A stretch of 64,000 nt of DNA from Thermococcus barossii (lineage in GTDB: Archaea; Methanobacteriota_B; Thermococci; Thermococcales; Thermococcaceae): positions 1,557,013-1,621,012 of the forward strand of contig NZ_CP015101.1 in assembly GCF_002214465.1 (NCBI RefSeq), in the 5' to 3' direction. The position numbers and the translations under genes are program-made. The notes under the pieces were generated by a model that worked only from the letters and a program-made list of their open reading frames with translations, was not told the origin of the DNA and searched no databases. Positions 23,821-32,838 of the stretch are shown here, in pieces. Position 1 is the stretch's first letter; every line of letters starts with the position of its first letter.

Positions 23821-25672
23821 GTATCTTCTCCACTTCAAAGCCCTCCTCGTACCTCCTCAGCTTCCTCTCGAAGAACTCGATGAAGAGCCTGTAGCGCTTT
23901 GCCCTGTGTTTCGGACTTCCACGGACGCTGTGGCCATGTGGACCGCGCCTGAAGACCGCTATATAGGCCTCCTTGCCCATATCCTTCAGCACGTTGTAGA
24001 ACATGAGGCTCTGGTCGAGGGGGCAGCGGTAGTCCTCAAGGGAGTGGATAAGGAGTATCGGGGCCTTGACGTTCTCCGCATAGAAGAGGGGGCTTAACCT
24101 GCGGTAGTTCTCGTTTTCGAGCGGGTTCGGGCCGATGACCTCGACGTCGTACCAGAGGCCGATGTCCGAAAAGGCGTAGCTGGTAAGCCAGTAGCTTATG
24201 CCGTTCTCGCTTATCCCTGCCTTGAAGAGGTCCGACTGAGTTAGCGCCCAGTTGGTCATGTAGCCGCCGTAGCTTATGCCCGTTATGCCAACCCTTTCGC
24301 GATCGGTCTGGGGCTCAAGCCTGAAGAACTCCTCGATTCCGGCCATTATGTCCTCGAAGTCTTCTAAGCCAGTTCTCTCCAGAACACGGAGCGCGAAGTC
24401 CTCGGTGTAGCCGTCGCTGCCGCGCGGGTTCACGAAGACGACGTAGTAGCCCTTGCTCGCCATCAGCTGCATCTCGTAGACGAAGCGGTGGCCGTACATC
24501 CCCTTCGGTCCGCCGTGGACGAAGACTATCACCGGGGCCTTCTCGTTCTCCTTCAGCTCGGGCTTCAGGTACCAGCCGTCTATCCCCAAGTCCTTGCTCC
24601 TGAACCTGAAGTGCCTCGGCTCGAAGGTCTTTAGCCTGGCGAATATCGGCCCGTTGTAGTCCGTCAGTTGTCTCAGTTCACCGTCGTAGAGGTAGAGCTC
24701 GCCTATGCGCGTTGTCGTCATTATTAGGAGCAGGGCTTTGCCCCCGCTCGCATCCAGCCCGTAAATCCAGTGGTTGCCTATAACGACCCTCTCGGCCTTT
24801 CCGTCCCAGAGCCAGAGGTTCACGCTTCCAGCGTCCGGAGTGAGGAAGTAGACCTTCCCGTCGGTCAGCTTCGCTCCCCAGACGTCAAGCGGGCCCTCGT
24901 AGATGGCCTTAAGCTCCCCGTCCCATATGTAGAGCCAGTCGTGCTCGCTGATGAACCGCTTTTCCCTCTTGCCCCTCAGGAGTATCCTTTCCCCGTCGGA
25001 GTCGATGGCCTCGAAGGAAACGCGCTCGAAGAGCCTCTCCTCCTCGCCGTCCTTCCAGAGGTAGATGTCGTGGAACTTGAAGAGGGCCGGCTTGGAGCCT
25101 TCCCTGTGGGGGACGTTGATGACTATGGCATCGCCGTGCCAGATTCCGCTTGAAAATCTCGGCTTTTCAATCTCCTCAAGGATTTCCTCGCTTTCGGTGT
25201 CGAGAACCCAGAATGTTGTTTTCTCCCCGTCGAGGAAGCCCATGCCGTCGAACCAGAAGGGAACTTCGCTGTCAAAGACGAAGTCGTCGTCATCCCTGCG
25301 CTTGAAGCCGACAACCAAAAGGCGCCTCGAATCGTCATTCCACTGGAGCGAGCGGACGTTTTTGGTTGAGAGAACCTTTTTGGCGCTGAGGGTCTGGACG
25401 TCGGCAACCCACACCTCGGTTTCCTTTTTCTCCTCGTTTGCCCTTGTGAAGGCTATCTTCCTTCCATCGGGAGAGAGCCTCGGCATGGAGGCGTTCTCGA
25501 TGAAGCGCCTTGAGCCGGTCTCAATGTCCTCAACGACGACCGTGCTCTCGTATTTGTCCTCCTTCAGGTTGGCCTTGGTGAGGGTGTAGGCTACGAGGTT
25601 TCCCCTTATCCTCGGGTCGTTCAGGTAGGCAAAGCGAGAAAAGGTCTTCTCGTCCCATTCGATACCGCTCAT
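23807..25672 (-). CDS. Acylaminoacyl-peptidase, prolyl oligopeptidase family S9
   Basis: 621 residues, the length of the Pyrococcus horikoshii acylaminoacyl-peptidase. The N-terminal two thirds form a beta-propeller (blade motifs such as PRLSPDGRKIAFTRA). The C-terminal third is an alpha/beta hydrolase with GISYGGYM (nucleophile S467), HSLEDYRCP (Asp) and GPHGHS (His). It removes N-acylated residues or cuts short peptides in the cytoplasm. The ATG at 25672 has GGTGATAGC upstream and a TATA box near 25706. Confidence 0.9.
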   Translation of the reverse strand: MSGIEWDEKTFSRFAYLNDPRIRGNLVAYTLTKANLKEDKYESTVVVEDIETGSRRFIENASMPRLSPDGRKIAFTRANEEKKETEVWVADVQTLSAKKVLSTKNVRSLQWNDDSRRLLVVGFKRRDDDDFVFDSEVPFWFDGMGFLDGEKTTFWVLDTESEEILEEIEKPRFSSGIWHGDAIVINVPHREGSKPALFKFHDIYLWKDGEEERLFERVSFEAIDSDGERILLRGKREKRFISEHDWLYIWDGELKAIYEGPLDVWGAKLTDGKVYFLTPDAGSVNLWLWDGKAERVVIGNHWIYGLDASGGKALLLIMTTTRIGELYLYDGELRQLTDYNGPIFARLKTFEPRHFRFRSKDLGIDGWYLKPELKENEKAPVIVFVHGGPKGMYGHRFVYEMQLMASKGYYVVFVNPRGSDGYTEDFALRVLERTGLEDFEDIMAGIEEFFRLEPQTDRERVGITGISYGGYMTNWALTQSDLFKAGISENGISYWLTSYAFSDIGLWYDVEVIGPNPLENENYRRLSPLFYAENVKAPILLIHSLEDYRCPLDQSLMFYNVLKDMGKEAYIAVFRRGPHGHSVRGSPKHRAKRYRLFIEFFERKLRRYEEGFEVEKILKES

Positions 25673-25740
25673 AACGCTATCACCTGTTTGGTAGAGAGCT
25701 TTAAAAGTATATAAGCGTAACTACCCGGCCAGGTGAGAGT

Positions 25741-26070
25741 ATGAAGGAGGAGTACGCCGTTGGAATAATACTGACCGCTGGAATCCTGATCTCGCTCATC
25801 CTCAGAACTTACGTGGGAGTTGCTGTGGCGGCCGTTGGAATACCCCTTTACCTGGCTTACATAGCGAGAGAGCAGAACATACTGGCGAAGTCGAGGCTCT
25901 ACGACAGGGATCTCTTTCTCATGATAGCGATTGCTGTTGTAGTAATACTGGTCTTCAACTACCTCTGGGATCCGAGGATGGGCCTCATAGCGATGGCCGT
26001 AGCAATTCCGATGCTGGCCATCTACGCGGACAGACTAAAGGCGAGAAAGAAGGCTCAGAAGGCCCGATAG
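25741..26070 (+). CDS. Small membrane protein, 109 aa
   Basis: Four predicted membrane helices with a short basic C-terminal tail (RLKARKKAQKAR). The ATG has the ribosome site GGTGAGAGT. No family recognised. Its last 36 nt overlap the convergent kinase-like gene. TATA-like TATATAAGC at 25708 lies suitably upstream and may also serve the peptidase gene on the other strand. Confidence 0.65.
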   Translation: MKEEYAVGIILTAGILISLILRTYVGVAVAAVGIPLYLAYIAREQNILAKSRLYDRDLFLMIAIAVVVILVFNYLWDPRMGLIAMAVAIPMLAIYADRLKARKKAQKAR

Positions 26071-26682
26071 CCGGCCCGTTCTCTTGTAAACCCCGAGCTC
26101 GTTCCTCATCTCCCGCAAAAAGTACCCATCGATTCCAAACTTCTTCCTAACGCGGCGCGAGATGTAGTTATCGCTGAGGAAAAGCATTGCCATCGCGGAT
26201 GTAAGGTTCTTCGGCTTCCTCCAGTTGGCCTTCTCGAAGTCGATCAGGTAAACGCGCTCACCGATTATTATGTGCTTGCCGCCCTGAATCTGACCGTGGT
26301 CGAGGCTGAGCCTATCGAGTAAGGCCGTTTTCTCGACTATCTCGAAGAGGTGGCGCTTTTCAATCTCGGCGTGGAGGATTATTTCCCCCTCCGCAAACTC
26401 CCGGACGAGGTACTCAAGGCCCTCGAAGACGCCGTAGGTCACAAGCGGTGGGGTTACTCCAAATGGCTCCACCGCGCGGATAATCCCGGCCTCCCTCGCG
26501 AAGTTCTGCCTCGGAGAGTCAGGCCGTTGAAGCTTTATAATGACGTTTTTTTCATCTAACCTGGCCCGGAAGATTAGGCTCGTGGTGCCCTTGGCGTAGG
26601 GGCCGATTTCCTCAAATCCAAGCCCTCTCAGGTGAGAGTAAAATCGCTCTAATTGAGCTCCGCTTATCAGGTGGTCGAACAT
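26035..26682 (-). CDS. Predicted Ser/Thr protein kinase (COG2112 type)
   Basis: 215 residues, a compact kinase-like protein. It has a glycine-poor loop YAKGTTSLIF, an invariant-type Lys in NVIIKLQRP, the catalytic loop LDHGQIQGGKHI (HGQ in place of HRD) and the metal motif LIDFEKANW. This matches RIO-like archaeal COG2112 kinases. The start at 26682 lies about 26 nt after TATTTAAG, so the message is probably leaderless; the longer ORF would need an upstream start within the neighbouring Lrp-type gene. Confidence 0.75.
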   Translation of the reverse strand: MFDHLISGAQLERFYSHLRGLGFEEIGPYAKGTTSLIFRARLDEKNVIIKLQRPDSPRQNFAREAGIIRAVEPFGVTPPLVTYGVFEGLEYLVREFAEGEIILHAEIEKRHLFEIVEKTALLDRLSLDHGQIQGGKHIIIGERVYLIDFEKANWRKPKNLTSAMAMLFLSDNYISRRVRKKFGIDGYFLREMRNELGVYKRTGRLSGLLSLLSRL

Positions 26683-26734
26683 AGGCCTCGATAAGCTTAA
26701 ATACTCCGCCGATAAAATACTTTTGGTGATAGCC

Positions 26735-26962
26735 ATGGTGACGGCTTTTATTTTGATGGTGACGGCCGCTGGAAAGGAAAGGGAAGTTATGGAGAAGCTT
26801 CTCGCCATGCCGGAGGTTAAGGAGGCTTACGTGGTCTACGGCGAGTACGACCTCGTCGTAAAGGTAGAGACCGACACCCTAAAGGACCTTGACCAGTTCA
26901 TCACGGAGAAGATAAGGAAGATGTCCGAGATACAGATGACCTCGACGATGATAGCCATCTGA
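26735..26962 (+). CDS. Stand-alone Lrp/AsnC ligand-binding (RAM) domain protein
   Basis: 75 residues: FILMVTAAGKEREVMEKL, EVKEAYVVYGEYDLVVKVE and TMIAI form the beta-alpha-beta-beta-alpha-beta RAM fold of Lrp/AsnC regulators, without a helix-turn-helix domain. Such proteins oligomerise and bind amino acids, and may modulate full-length Lrp proteins. The ATG at 26735 has GGTGATAGCC directly upstream; the in-frame codon at 26723 does not. Confidence 0.85.
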   Translation: MVTAFILMVTAAGKEREVMEKLLAMPEVKEAYVVYGEYDLVVKVETDTLKDLDQFITEKIRKMSEIQMTSTMIAI

Positions 26963-27017
26963 ACCTCTCGTTCTTCTCTCTTGCCATTCTTCCAGGAAAA
27001 ACGGGAAAGCTGAGGGC

Positions 27018-27692
27018 TCACTTGTTCATCATGAGCCTTATCCTCTCGGCGGCATCCTTCGCCTTGTCCGAGATGTTGCTGAGCGTTCTGGCGATGTTGA
27101 GGATGTAGAACCCGTCTCCCCAGCTCATCGAATCGGCGTTCTCAAAGACCAGCTGCATCAGCTTTGTATCCAGGTCGTCTATCTTGTTCTCAACGCTCTC
27201 TATCTGCCGGATTATCTCATACTCCCGCTCTATCTCACCCTCGGTAAAGCCGCTCTCAATGACGCGGTCCATCTGAACTATCGCCTCGTGGACGAGTTTT
27301 GCCGCCTTGATGCTCTCCGTGCCCATCTGAAGGATTATGTCCTTGACCTCCGTTGGAATGCCATCGGGCCTCTTGATGAGCAGCCACTTCGCGGTGTCCT
27401 CAGCGGCATCGGCAACCTTGTCCTGCATGTGGAGATAGATGAGGACATCCTCCCTCGCCACCGCCATCATGAGCTTTGAGCTGAGGGAATCCCTTATCTC
27501 CTCCTTTATCCTGTCGGCAACGTCCTCCAAGCGGTCAACCTCGATGGCTATCTTCTTCATCTCCTCGTAGTTCCCCTCGTACCAGTACTGGAGGGCCTTC
27601 TCCAGGGTCTCAACGGTGTTGAGCACCACATCAGCATGCTTTATGAGGGGCTTGAAGGGGCTCTTCGCGAAGAGCTTCGTCCAGACCTGCAT
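27018..27692 (-). CDS. DUF47 (TIGR00153) PhoU-like protein
   Basis: 224 residues, all helical. E/D-rich PhoU-type signatures are EVDRLEDVADRIKEEI, DKVADAAEDTAKWLL and ISDKAKDAAERIRL. DUF47 proteins accompany Pit phosphate transporters and are thought to regulate them. It lies 4 nt downstream of pit on the same strand, so the two form one operon. Confidence 0.9.
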   Translation of the reverse strand: MQVWTKLFAKSPFKPLIKHADVVLNTVETLEKALQYWYEGNYEEMKKIAIEVDRLEDVADRIKEEIRDSLSSKLMMAVAREDVLIYLHMQDKVADAAEDTAKWLLIKRPDGIPTEVKDIILQMGTESIKAAKLVHEAIVQMDRVIESGFTEGEIEREYEIIRQIESVENKIDDLDTKLMQLVFENADSMSWGDGFYILNIARTLSNISDKAKDAAERIRLMMNK

Positions 27693-27696
27693 GATA

Positions 27697-28917
27697 TCAC
27701 CCCACCATCATCAGGAACTTGAATATGGCGGCACTGATTAGACCCGCCACTGGAACCGTGACGAACCAGGAGATTATTATGTCCCTAACGATGTTCTTGT
27801 TTATTGCCTTTACTCCCCTGGCCAGGCCTATTCCTATGACCGCACCAACGACCGTGTGGGTCGTCGAGATTGGAAGTCCAAGCCAGCTGGCGGCGAGAAC
27901 AACGGTTGCGGCAGAAAAATCTATGGTGAAACCCCTCGTGTTGGTCAGTTCGGTTATCTTCTTGCCAACCGTTTCCATAACCTTGTAACCGTAGGTGGCA
28001 ACACCGACCGCTATTCCAAGACCACCCATGGCGAGTATCCACTTGGGAACAGGAACCAGCAGACCCCCCAGTCCCATTGTGGCCACCGCATAGACCGCCG
28101 CGACCGGGCCGATTGCGTTGGCGACGTCGTTGGCACCGTGGGCGAGAGCGACGTAGCCGGAGGTGATGACCTGAACCTTCCTGAATATCGCCTCGACCCC
28201 TATGAACGGGTCGCTGCTCGGAAAGCGGAGCTTTATGAGGAAGTATGTCACCACGAACACGATTACACCCAGCGGGATGCCGTACATGAGAACCCCGGTT
28301 TTGAGATCCTTCCCGTGGAGAACCTTGATGTAGAACATGGTCCCTATGACAACAAACGCCAGGCCGATCCAGAAGGGCGACCAGATACGGGCACTTCTAA
28401 CCGGGTCCTTTCTCTCGAATATGCTCTTCGTTAGGGCTTTGAAAATAAAGTAGGCCATTATGGCTCCGATTATGGGGGAGAGAATCCAGCTGAGGACAAC
28501 CTGCCCCATCTTACCCCAGTTGACTATGGCCGTTCCGGCGTACACTATTCCATAGCCCGCTATGCCTCCGATTATTGAGTGGGTCGTCGAGACGGGCAGG
28601 CCGAATTTAGTGGCGATGATCAGCCATATCGTAGCCGCGAGAAGGGCCGCAACCGAGCCGTAAACGAGCACGTTTGGCTCCGTTATCATCGTGGGGTCGA
28701 GGATGCCCTTCCTTATCGTTTCGGTGACGCTCTTTCCGAAGAAGTAGGCACCAGCAAACTCAAGGACGCCGGCTATTATAACGGCCTGCTTCGGGGTTAT
28801 GGCCTTCGCACCCACGGCGGTGCTCATAGAGTTGGCCGCATCATTGGCACCTATCGCCCACGCCATAGAGAATCCAAGGATCACGGTTATCAGCAGCCAT
28901 ACGTCCACCGTTACCAC
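27697..28917 (-). CDS. Inorganic phosphate transporter, Pit family
   Basis: 406 residues with about eleven membrane helices. The duplicated family signature appears in both halves: GANDAANSMSTAVGAKA near residue 24 and HGANDVANAIGPVAAVY near 260. Each half also has GLPVSTTHSIIGG / GLPISTTHTVVGA. It imports phosphate (with metal) driven by an ion gradient. It is co-transcribed with the DUF47 gene downstream. TATA-like TATATAAATA at 28938-28947 gives a leader of only a few bases. Confidence 0.95.
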   Translation of the reverse strand: MVTVDVWLLITVILGFSMAWAIGANDAANSMSTAVGAKAITPKQAVIIAGVLEFAGAYFFGKSVTETIRKGILDPTMITEPNVLVYGSVAALLAATIWLIIATKFGLPVSTTHSIIGGIAGYGIVYAGTAIVNWGKMGQVVLSWILSPIIGAIMAYFIFKALTKSIFERKDPVRSARIWSPFWIGLAFVVIGTMFYIKVLHGKDLKTGVLMYGIPLGVIVFVVTYFLIKLRFPSSDPFIGVEAIFRKVQVITSGYVALAHGANDVANAIGPVAAVYAVATMGLGGLLVPVPKWILAMGGLGIAVGVATYGYKVMETVGKKITELTNTRGFTIDFSAATVVLAASWLGLPISTTHTVVGAVIGIGLARGVKAINKNIVRDIIISWFVTVPVAGLISAAIFKFLMMVG

Positions 28918-29010
28918 CGACCCCCAATAAGGGACGGTATATAAATATCTTGCCGCAGTAGAATATAGCCAGATACCTTTCGCTATATAGGCATAAATAG
29001 AATAAAAGGG

Positions 29011-30627
29011 TCAGGGGTTCACCTTCACGGGTTCGACCCCTATGTTTCCATTGGCCCCCATCGATAGCCTGACGTAGTGGTAGAAACCTCCCTGGTCGGG
29101 AGGCGCGTAGAGCGGTGCCCCTCCGCCGCCGGTTATGAGCATCTGGACGCCGTCCTCCTCGCCGTACCAGTAGATGTGGATGTGGCTGAAGATTCCGAAG
29201 GCGTTGTACTCCTTCATGAGGGCCAGGAGCCTCTTGCCGTCCTCCGGGTTCATGGCGTGGTCTCCCTCAGGCCTGGGGTCTATTGGCGGGGCGTGGAGAA
29301 CCAGGACGGGCCTCTTTCCGGCATCCTTCGCCTTCTCCAGCTCCCCTTCAAGCCAGGCAAAGACCTCATCGCTGAGCCCGTAGTCGTTTTCAACGTCGTT
29401 TATGAAGATGTAGTAGTAATCCCCGAGGGCGAAGGAATAGTCGTCCGGGCCGAAGAACATGTGGTAGACGTTCACTCCCTCCCCGCGGTACTCGTGGTTA
29501 CCTGGGGCAAGGAATATCGGCTTGTTCCACTTCCACTCCTTCAGCAGGGCCGCCCACTCGTCAACCTTGCCGGAATAGACGAGGTCGCCGCCGTCGATTA
29601 CGAAGACAGCATCTTCGGAGTTTATTCCGTCCCGTATCTTCAGGAAGACCTCCGGCGGCTCCTTCCCGCCGTCGGACCTGTGGTCGCCGAAGGCTATCAC
29701 CCTGTAATCCCCCAGCTCCTTCGGGGCAAGGTGGAAGGAAGTCTCCGAAGTGCTCAGCCTGACCCACGTGTCCCCCGTTTCAGCCCCGTCAGGGAGCTCA
29801 AGGACGGAGGGGTTAACGTTCTCGATGACGTAGGTCAGCTCAACGTTCTTCGGGTCTTTAACGTCAACACTGACGTTGAAACCAAGAGCGTGAATGTAGA
29901 CCGTTGAGCCGTTGACAAGCCGTATGAAGCCTCCTTCAACAGTGACGTTCTCACCGTCAACGACCCGCCAGTTGTAAATAAAGGGCTCCCACGTCTTAAA
30001 GGAACTTAGATACCAGTGCTCTCCGTCGTCTGGAACGCCGTCCCAGTTGTTGTCCCCTATGACCTTCAGAACGACGCCCTCAAACTCCCCGCTCCTGAGA
30101 ACATCGTCCGCGTTGGGGGCCTTTCCTGCCGCCAGGTCCAGGGCGTACCTCACGGCCGCACCTGCGCCGGCCTTGCCCGTTCCGGTGAACACGAAATAGG
30201 GCTTGCCATCCTGGTTGAAGGCGGCGAAGACACCCTTGTCAGGGCCGACGAACTTGAGGCCAAGCTTGTAGACCACGTAGCCGAAGTAGTCACTGACCGT
30301 TATGAGTATCGGTTTGCCCCTCAGCAGTTCCCTGGCGTCGGCTGGTGAGAGTATCGCGACGCCACCGTCGTACTGGCTAGCGGGAAGAATTTGGGCGTTC
30401 GGAAAGTATTGCCTAGCCATATCCTCGTAGCCCTCACTTACATAGACCTTCGAAACGTCCGCCAGGCTCTTCCACTGCGCCAGAACCTGACCCTTCTCGT
30501 AGCTTCCGAAGTCTATTCCGCTGGTAGGGCTTGTGGTTGTTGAGGTCTGGCTCGGTCCACCCGAACTGATGCAGCCCGAGGCCAGCACAATCAAAACCAG
30601 AATGAAGGCAAAAACGGCTTTCTTCAT
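29011..30627 (-). CDS. Secreted lipoprotein with calcineurin-like phosphoesterase domain
   Basis: 538 residues. A signal peptide ends with lipobox LASGC (C19), so the protein is likely lipid-anchored outside the cell. Residues about 20-290 form beta-rich domains including one with a calcium-like loop (DNNWDGVPDDGE). The last 220 hold a metallophosphoesterase: FGDHRSD, VIDGGDLV, APGNHEY, LHAPP and FSHIHIY. The first motif FGDHRSD is GDxH as usual. Its place next to the Pit operon suggests phosphate scavenging, an inference. Ribosome site GGTGATTCC. Confidence 0.85.
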   Translation of the reverse strand: MKKAVFAFILVLIVLASGCISSGGPSQTSTTTSPTSGIDFGSYEKGQVLAQWKSLADVSKVYVSEGYEDMARQYFPNAQILPASQYDGGVAILSPADARELLRGKPILITVSDYFGYVVYKLGLKFVGPDKGVFAAFNQDGKPYFVFTGTGKAGAGAAVRYALDLAAGKAPNADDVLRSGEFEGVVLKVIGDNNWDGVPDDGEHWYLSSFKTWEPFIYNWRVVDGENVTVEGGFIRLVNGSTVYIHALGFNVSVDVKDPKNVELTYVIENVNPSVLELPDGAETGDTWVRLSTSETSFHLAPKELGDYRVIAFGDHRSDGGKEPPEVFLKIRDGINSEDAVFVIDGGDLVYSGKVDEWAALLKEWKWNKPIFLAPGNHEYRGEGVNVYHMFFGPDDYSFALGDYYYIFINDVENDYGLSDEVFAWLEGELEKAKDAGKRPVLVLHAPPIDPRPEGDHAMNPEDGKRLLALMKEYNAFGIFSHIHIYWYGEEDGVQMLITGGGGAPLYAPPDQGGFYHYVRLSMGANGNIGVEPVKVNP

Positions 30628-30735
30628 GGAATCACCTTCAGGAAGGTTGGGAACCAGGGCTTAAAGCACTTTCCATTGGGAATCCAAACTCGGCAGGTTT
30701 AAATAACTCAAGGCCGAAACTCCTTCGGTGATGCC

Positions 30736-31092
30736 ATGTTCGTCGGACACTACAAGGATGTCCCCGAGAAGGACACCGGTTTTGATGGAGTAACCATCAG
30801 ATGGCTCGTTTCTCCGAAGCTCGGCGCAAAGAACTACGCCATGCGCTACTTCGTCCTCAGGAAGGGGGCAGAGATCCCAATCCACCAGCACGACTGGGAG
30901 CACGAGATATTCATCGTGAGGGGAGAGGGGATAATCACCAACGGAAAGGAAGATTTCCACGTCAGGGAGGGTAACTTCCTCTACGTCCCGCCCAACGAGC
31001 CCCATGGCTACAGGGCGACCGGGGAAACGCTGGAGTTCCTCTGCATAATCCCCGCCAAAAAGGAGGCAATCCCCGAGGACGAATGGGCTTAG
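30736..31092 (+). CDS. Cupin-domain protein
   Basis: 118 residues, single cupin barrel. Metal-site residues are visible: H50 and H52 in PIHQHDWEHE, E57 and, in motif 2, H90 in PPNEPHGYRA. Function cannot be fixed; such proteins isomerise sugars, oxidise small molecules or sense ligands. Ribosome site GGTGATGCC. It overlaps the convergent signal peptidase gene by 4 nt. Confidence 0.85.
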   Translation: MFVGHYKDVPEKDTGFDGVTIRWLVSPKLGAKNYAMRYFVLRKGAEIPIHQHDWEHEIFIVRGEGIITNGKEDFHVREGNFLYVPPNEPHGYRATGETLEFLCIIPAKKEAIPEDEWA

Positions 31093-31658
31093 CGCCGGTA
31101 ATGGTAAACCTTTATTTTCTTCCTCCTCAGAACGAGGAGGTCGGCCTTTCTGGACTTCGGACGTACAGGTTCCTCCTCAAGCAGGAGCCAGGCCAGGTCG
31201 TAGGCGAGGGAAGCTATAACTATGAGGAAGAGACCGAAGACGATGAGCGGGGTGTAGTACCAGACGACGCCGATTTTGGGGATGACAAAAACCACCCGCC
31301 CGATAACCTGCTCAGGATAAACCTGCCAGGGGTCGGTGTAGTTCCTGTTGTCTCCTTTGGTGATGTAGTAGAACCTGCCGCTGGAATCAGGCCTCATGCC
31401 CACAATGCGGTGGATTATCCTGTAGGTCGTGTTACCTATCTCCACACGGTAGAGAACAACGTCCCCCACGTGAAGCTCCTCTGGGGAAACAGGCACCGTG
31501 ATTACCAGGTCGTTGGGGTTGATGTTCGGCTCCATCGAGTCGGTCAGAATGACGACGTACTGGAAGCCGAAGACGAAGTGGAGAACCACAACTAACGCAA
31601 CGAAGAACAGGAGGATGTAAGAGGCGATTGAAAGGACGTCGATGCGACGCTTTGACAT
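31089..31658 (-). CDS. SipW-like signal peptidase I
   Basis: 189 residues. N-terminal membrane helix (12-34), catalytic S41 in TDSMEP, H83 in RIIHRI and D103 in KGDNR, then a second membrane helix (about 131-155) and a basic tail. The ER-type Ser-His-Asp set plus a C-terminal helix is typical of SipW-type peptidases, which in bacteria process TasA-like fibre subunits. It is the last gene of a three-gene operon with two secreted proteins (31670 and 32839), which are its likely substrates. Confidence 0.82.
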   Translation of the reverse strand: MSKRRIDVLSIASYILLFFVALVVVLHFVFGFQYVVILTDSMEPNINPNDLVITVPVSPEELHVGDVVLYRVEIGNTTYRIIHRIVGMRPDSSGRFYYITKGDNRNYTDPWQVYPEQVIGRVVFVIPKIGVVWYYTPLIVFGLFLIVIASLAYDLAWLLLEEEPVRPKSRKADLLVLRRKKIKVYHYRR

Positions 31659-31669
31659 TAAACCACCAC

Positions 31670-32782
31670 CTAATTAAAGCTGCATTCGGCGCCCATCCCA
31701 ATCACTTCGGCACTGTAATCGGCGTGACGCACTATGTAAACCCAGTCTATGTAGGCTAAAAGGTTGACGGTGGCAAAGAAATCCGCGTTAGCCTGACCAA
31801 AGCCGACGGAAATCTCCCTGTTTCTGAAGCGGTTTCTGGTTTCGAAGACGTAAGAGTCTATCAAGGCACCGCTGGAAAACTTCTCGACCCTCCCTGTGCT
31901 GTTTGATGGGGAAACAAATATTTCACCCAGGTAATACTGCTTCCCCGCCCTGGAACTGGATTCATACGTGCCAGTGTTGTCGTTTCCAAACTCAAAATGG
32001 AACTTGGAGTTCTGATCCTCGTGAATTCCTATGTAGTCGTATCTGTGTCCGTTCCTTCCTACTTTCGCATGGATGAACATGTAGAAGGGGTAGCTCTCGG
32101 CACCTTGGGAGTTGGATGCCCTTCTGAACTTGAAAACTATCCGATATTCATCATCAACCACAAGGGTAGTCAACCGGGCTTCTTTGGCCTCCGAGAAAAT
32201 CCATGTCGATATGGTGGAGTTCACCTTCAGCTTACCCCTTGAGACGCTGAGCTCACCGTCTCCAAAGACCTGGGAATTCAGGAATATTCCTGTGTCCACG
32301 TGCTCGTAAGTTCCGAGTCGGTTGAAAGGCTCAAAGTAAACGAACAGCTTTTTCGGCTTTCTGTAACGTCGGTAAGGATTGTCAGAGCCATAGTATATCC
32401 TCACAACCCTCCAGCCGTTGGCCGGGAGATAGGGAACCCTGAAGAAGACCGTGAGCACCTTCCGGGTTCTCCTCATCACCCAGTAGTAGAGCGGATTCCC
32501 GTCCCCGTCCACGACGTAAACGTTGCCGTAGGTGAGGCTGGGATAGAAGAGAACCCTGCTGGCGGGTATGGTAATGTTAAAGGTGTAGTTGACGAGGTCA
32601 GAGCCCTCAAGGTTCGTCACGTTGACGTCGATGTAGTATTTCTCAGCGGTGCAGGAACCTATGGGCTGAACGTTCAGCTCGATGGATGGCACCGAAAACG
32701 CCGGCACCAGGGCTAAGGCGAACACCAGGATGAAAACCAGACCCATGATTTTGAGTTTGCCGACGATGGGGTGGCGTGGCAT
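31670..32782 (-). CDS. Secreted DUF2341-like protein
   Basis: 370 residues with an N-terminal signal peptide (hydrophobic about 13-30, cleavage after AFS). The first half reads NYTFNITIPASRVLFYPSL and VVRIYYGSDNPYRRYRKP, the mark of DUF2341, which often sits in archaeal surface proteins. The second half (KFRRASNSQG to the end) resembles a lectin-like beta-sandwich. Several NxT/S sites suggest N-glycosylation. It is between the small secreted protein and the signal peptidase in one operon. Confidence 0.65.
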   Translation of the reverse strand: MPRHPIVGKLKIMGLVFILVFALALVPAFSVPSIELNVQPIGSCTAEKYYIDVNVTNLEGSDLVNYTFNITIPASRVLFYPSLTYGNVYVVDGDGNPLYYWVMRRTRKVLTVFFRVPYLPANGWRVVRIYYGSDNPYRRYRKPKKLFVYFEPFNRLGTYEHVDTGIFLNSQVFGDGELSVSRGKLKVNSTISTWIFSEAKEARLTTLVVDDEYRIVFKFRRASNSQGAESYPFYMFIHAKVGRNGHRYDYIGIHEDQNSKFHFEFGNDNTGTYESSSRAGKQYYLGEIFVSPSNSTGRVEKFSSGALIDSYVFETRNRFRNREISVGFGQANADFFATVNLLAYIDWVYIVRHADYSAEVIGMGAECSFN

Positions 32783-32838
32783 GTGACTTAAGAAGCTTCA
32801 AAACAGGAAAAAGTGGGTAAAAGAGACCCGCTAAGGGG

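Noticed and set aside
30736-31092. Cupin gene as phosphomannose isomerase
   Set aside because: Only a single generic cupin barrel is visible, with no sugar-phosphate isomerase signature, so I left it as cupin-domain protein.
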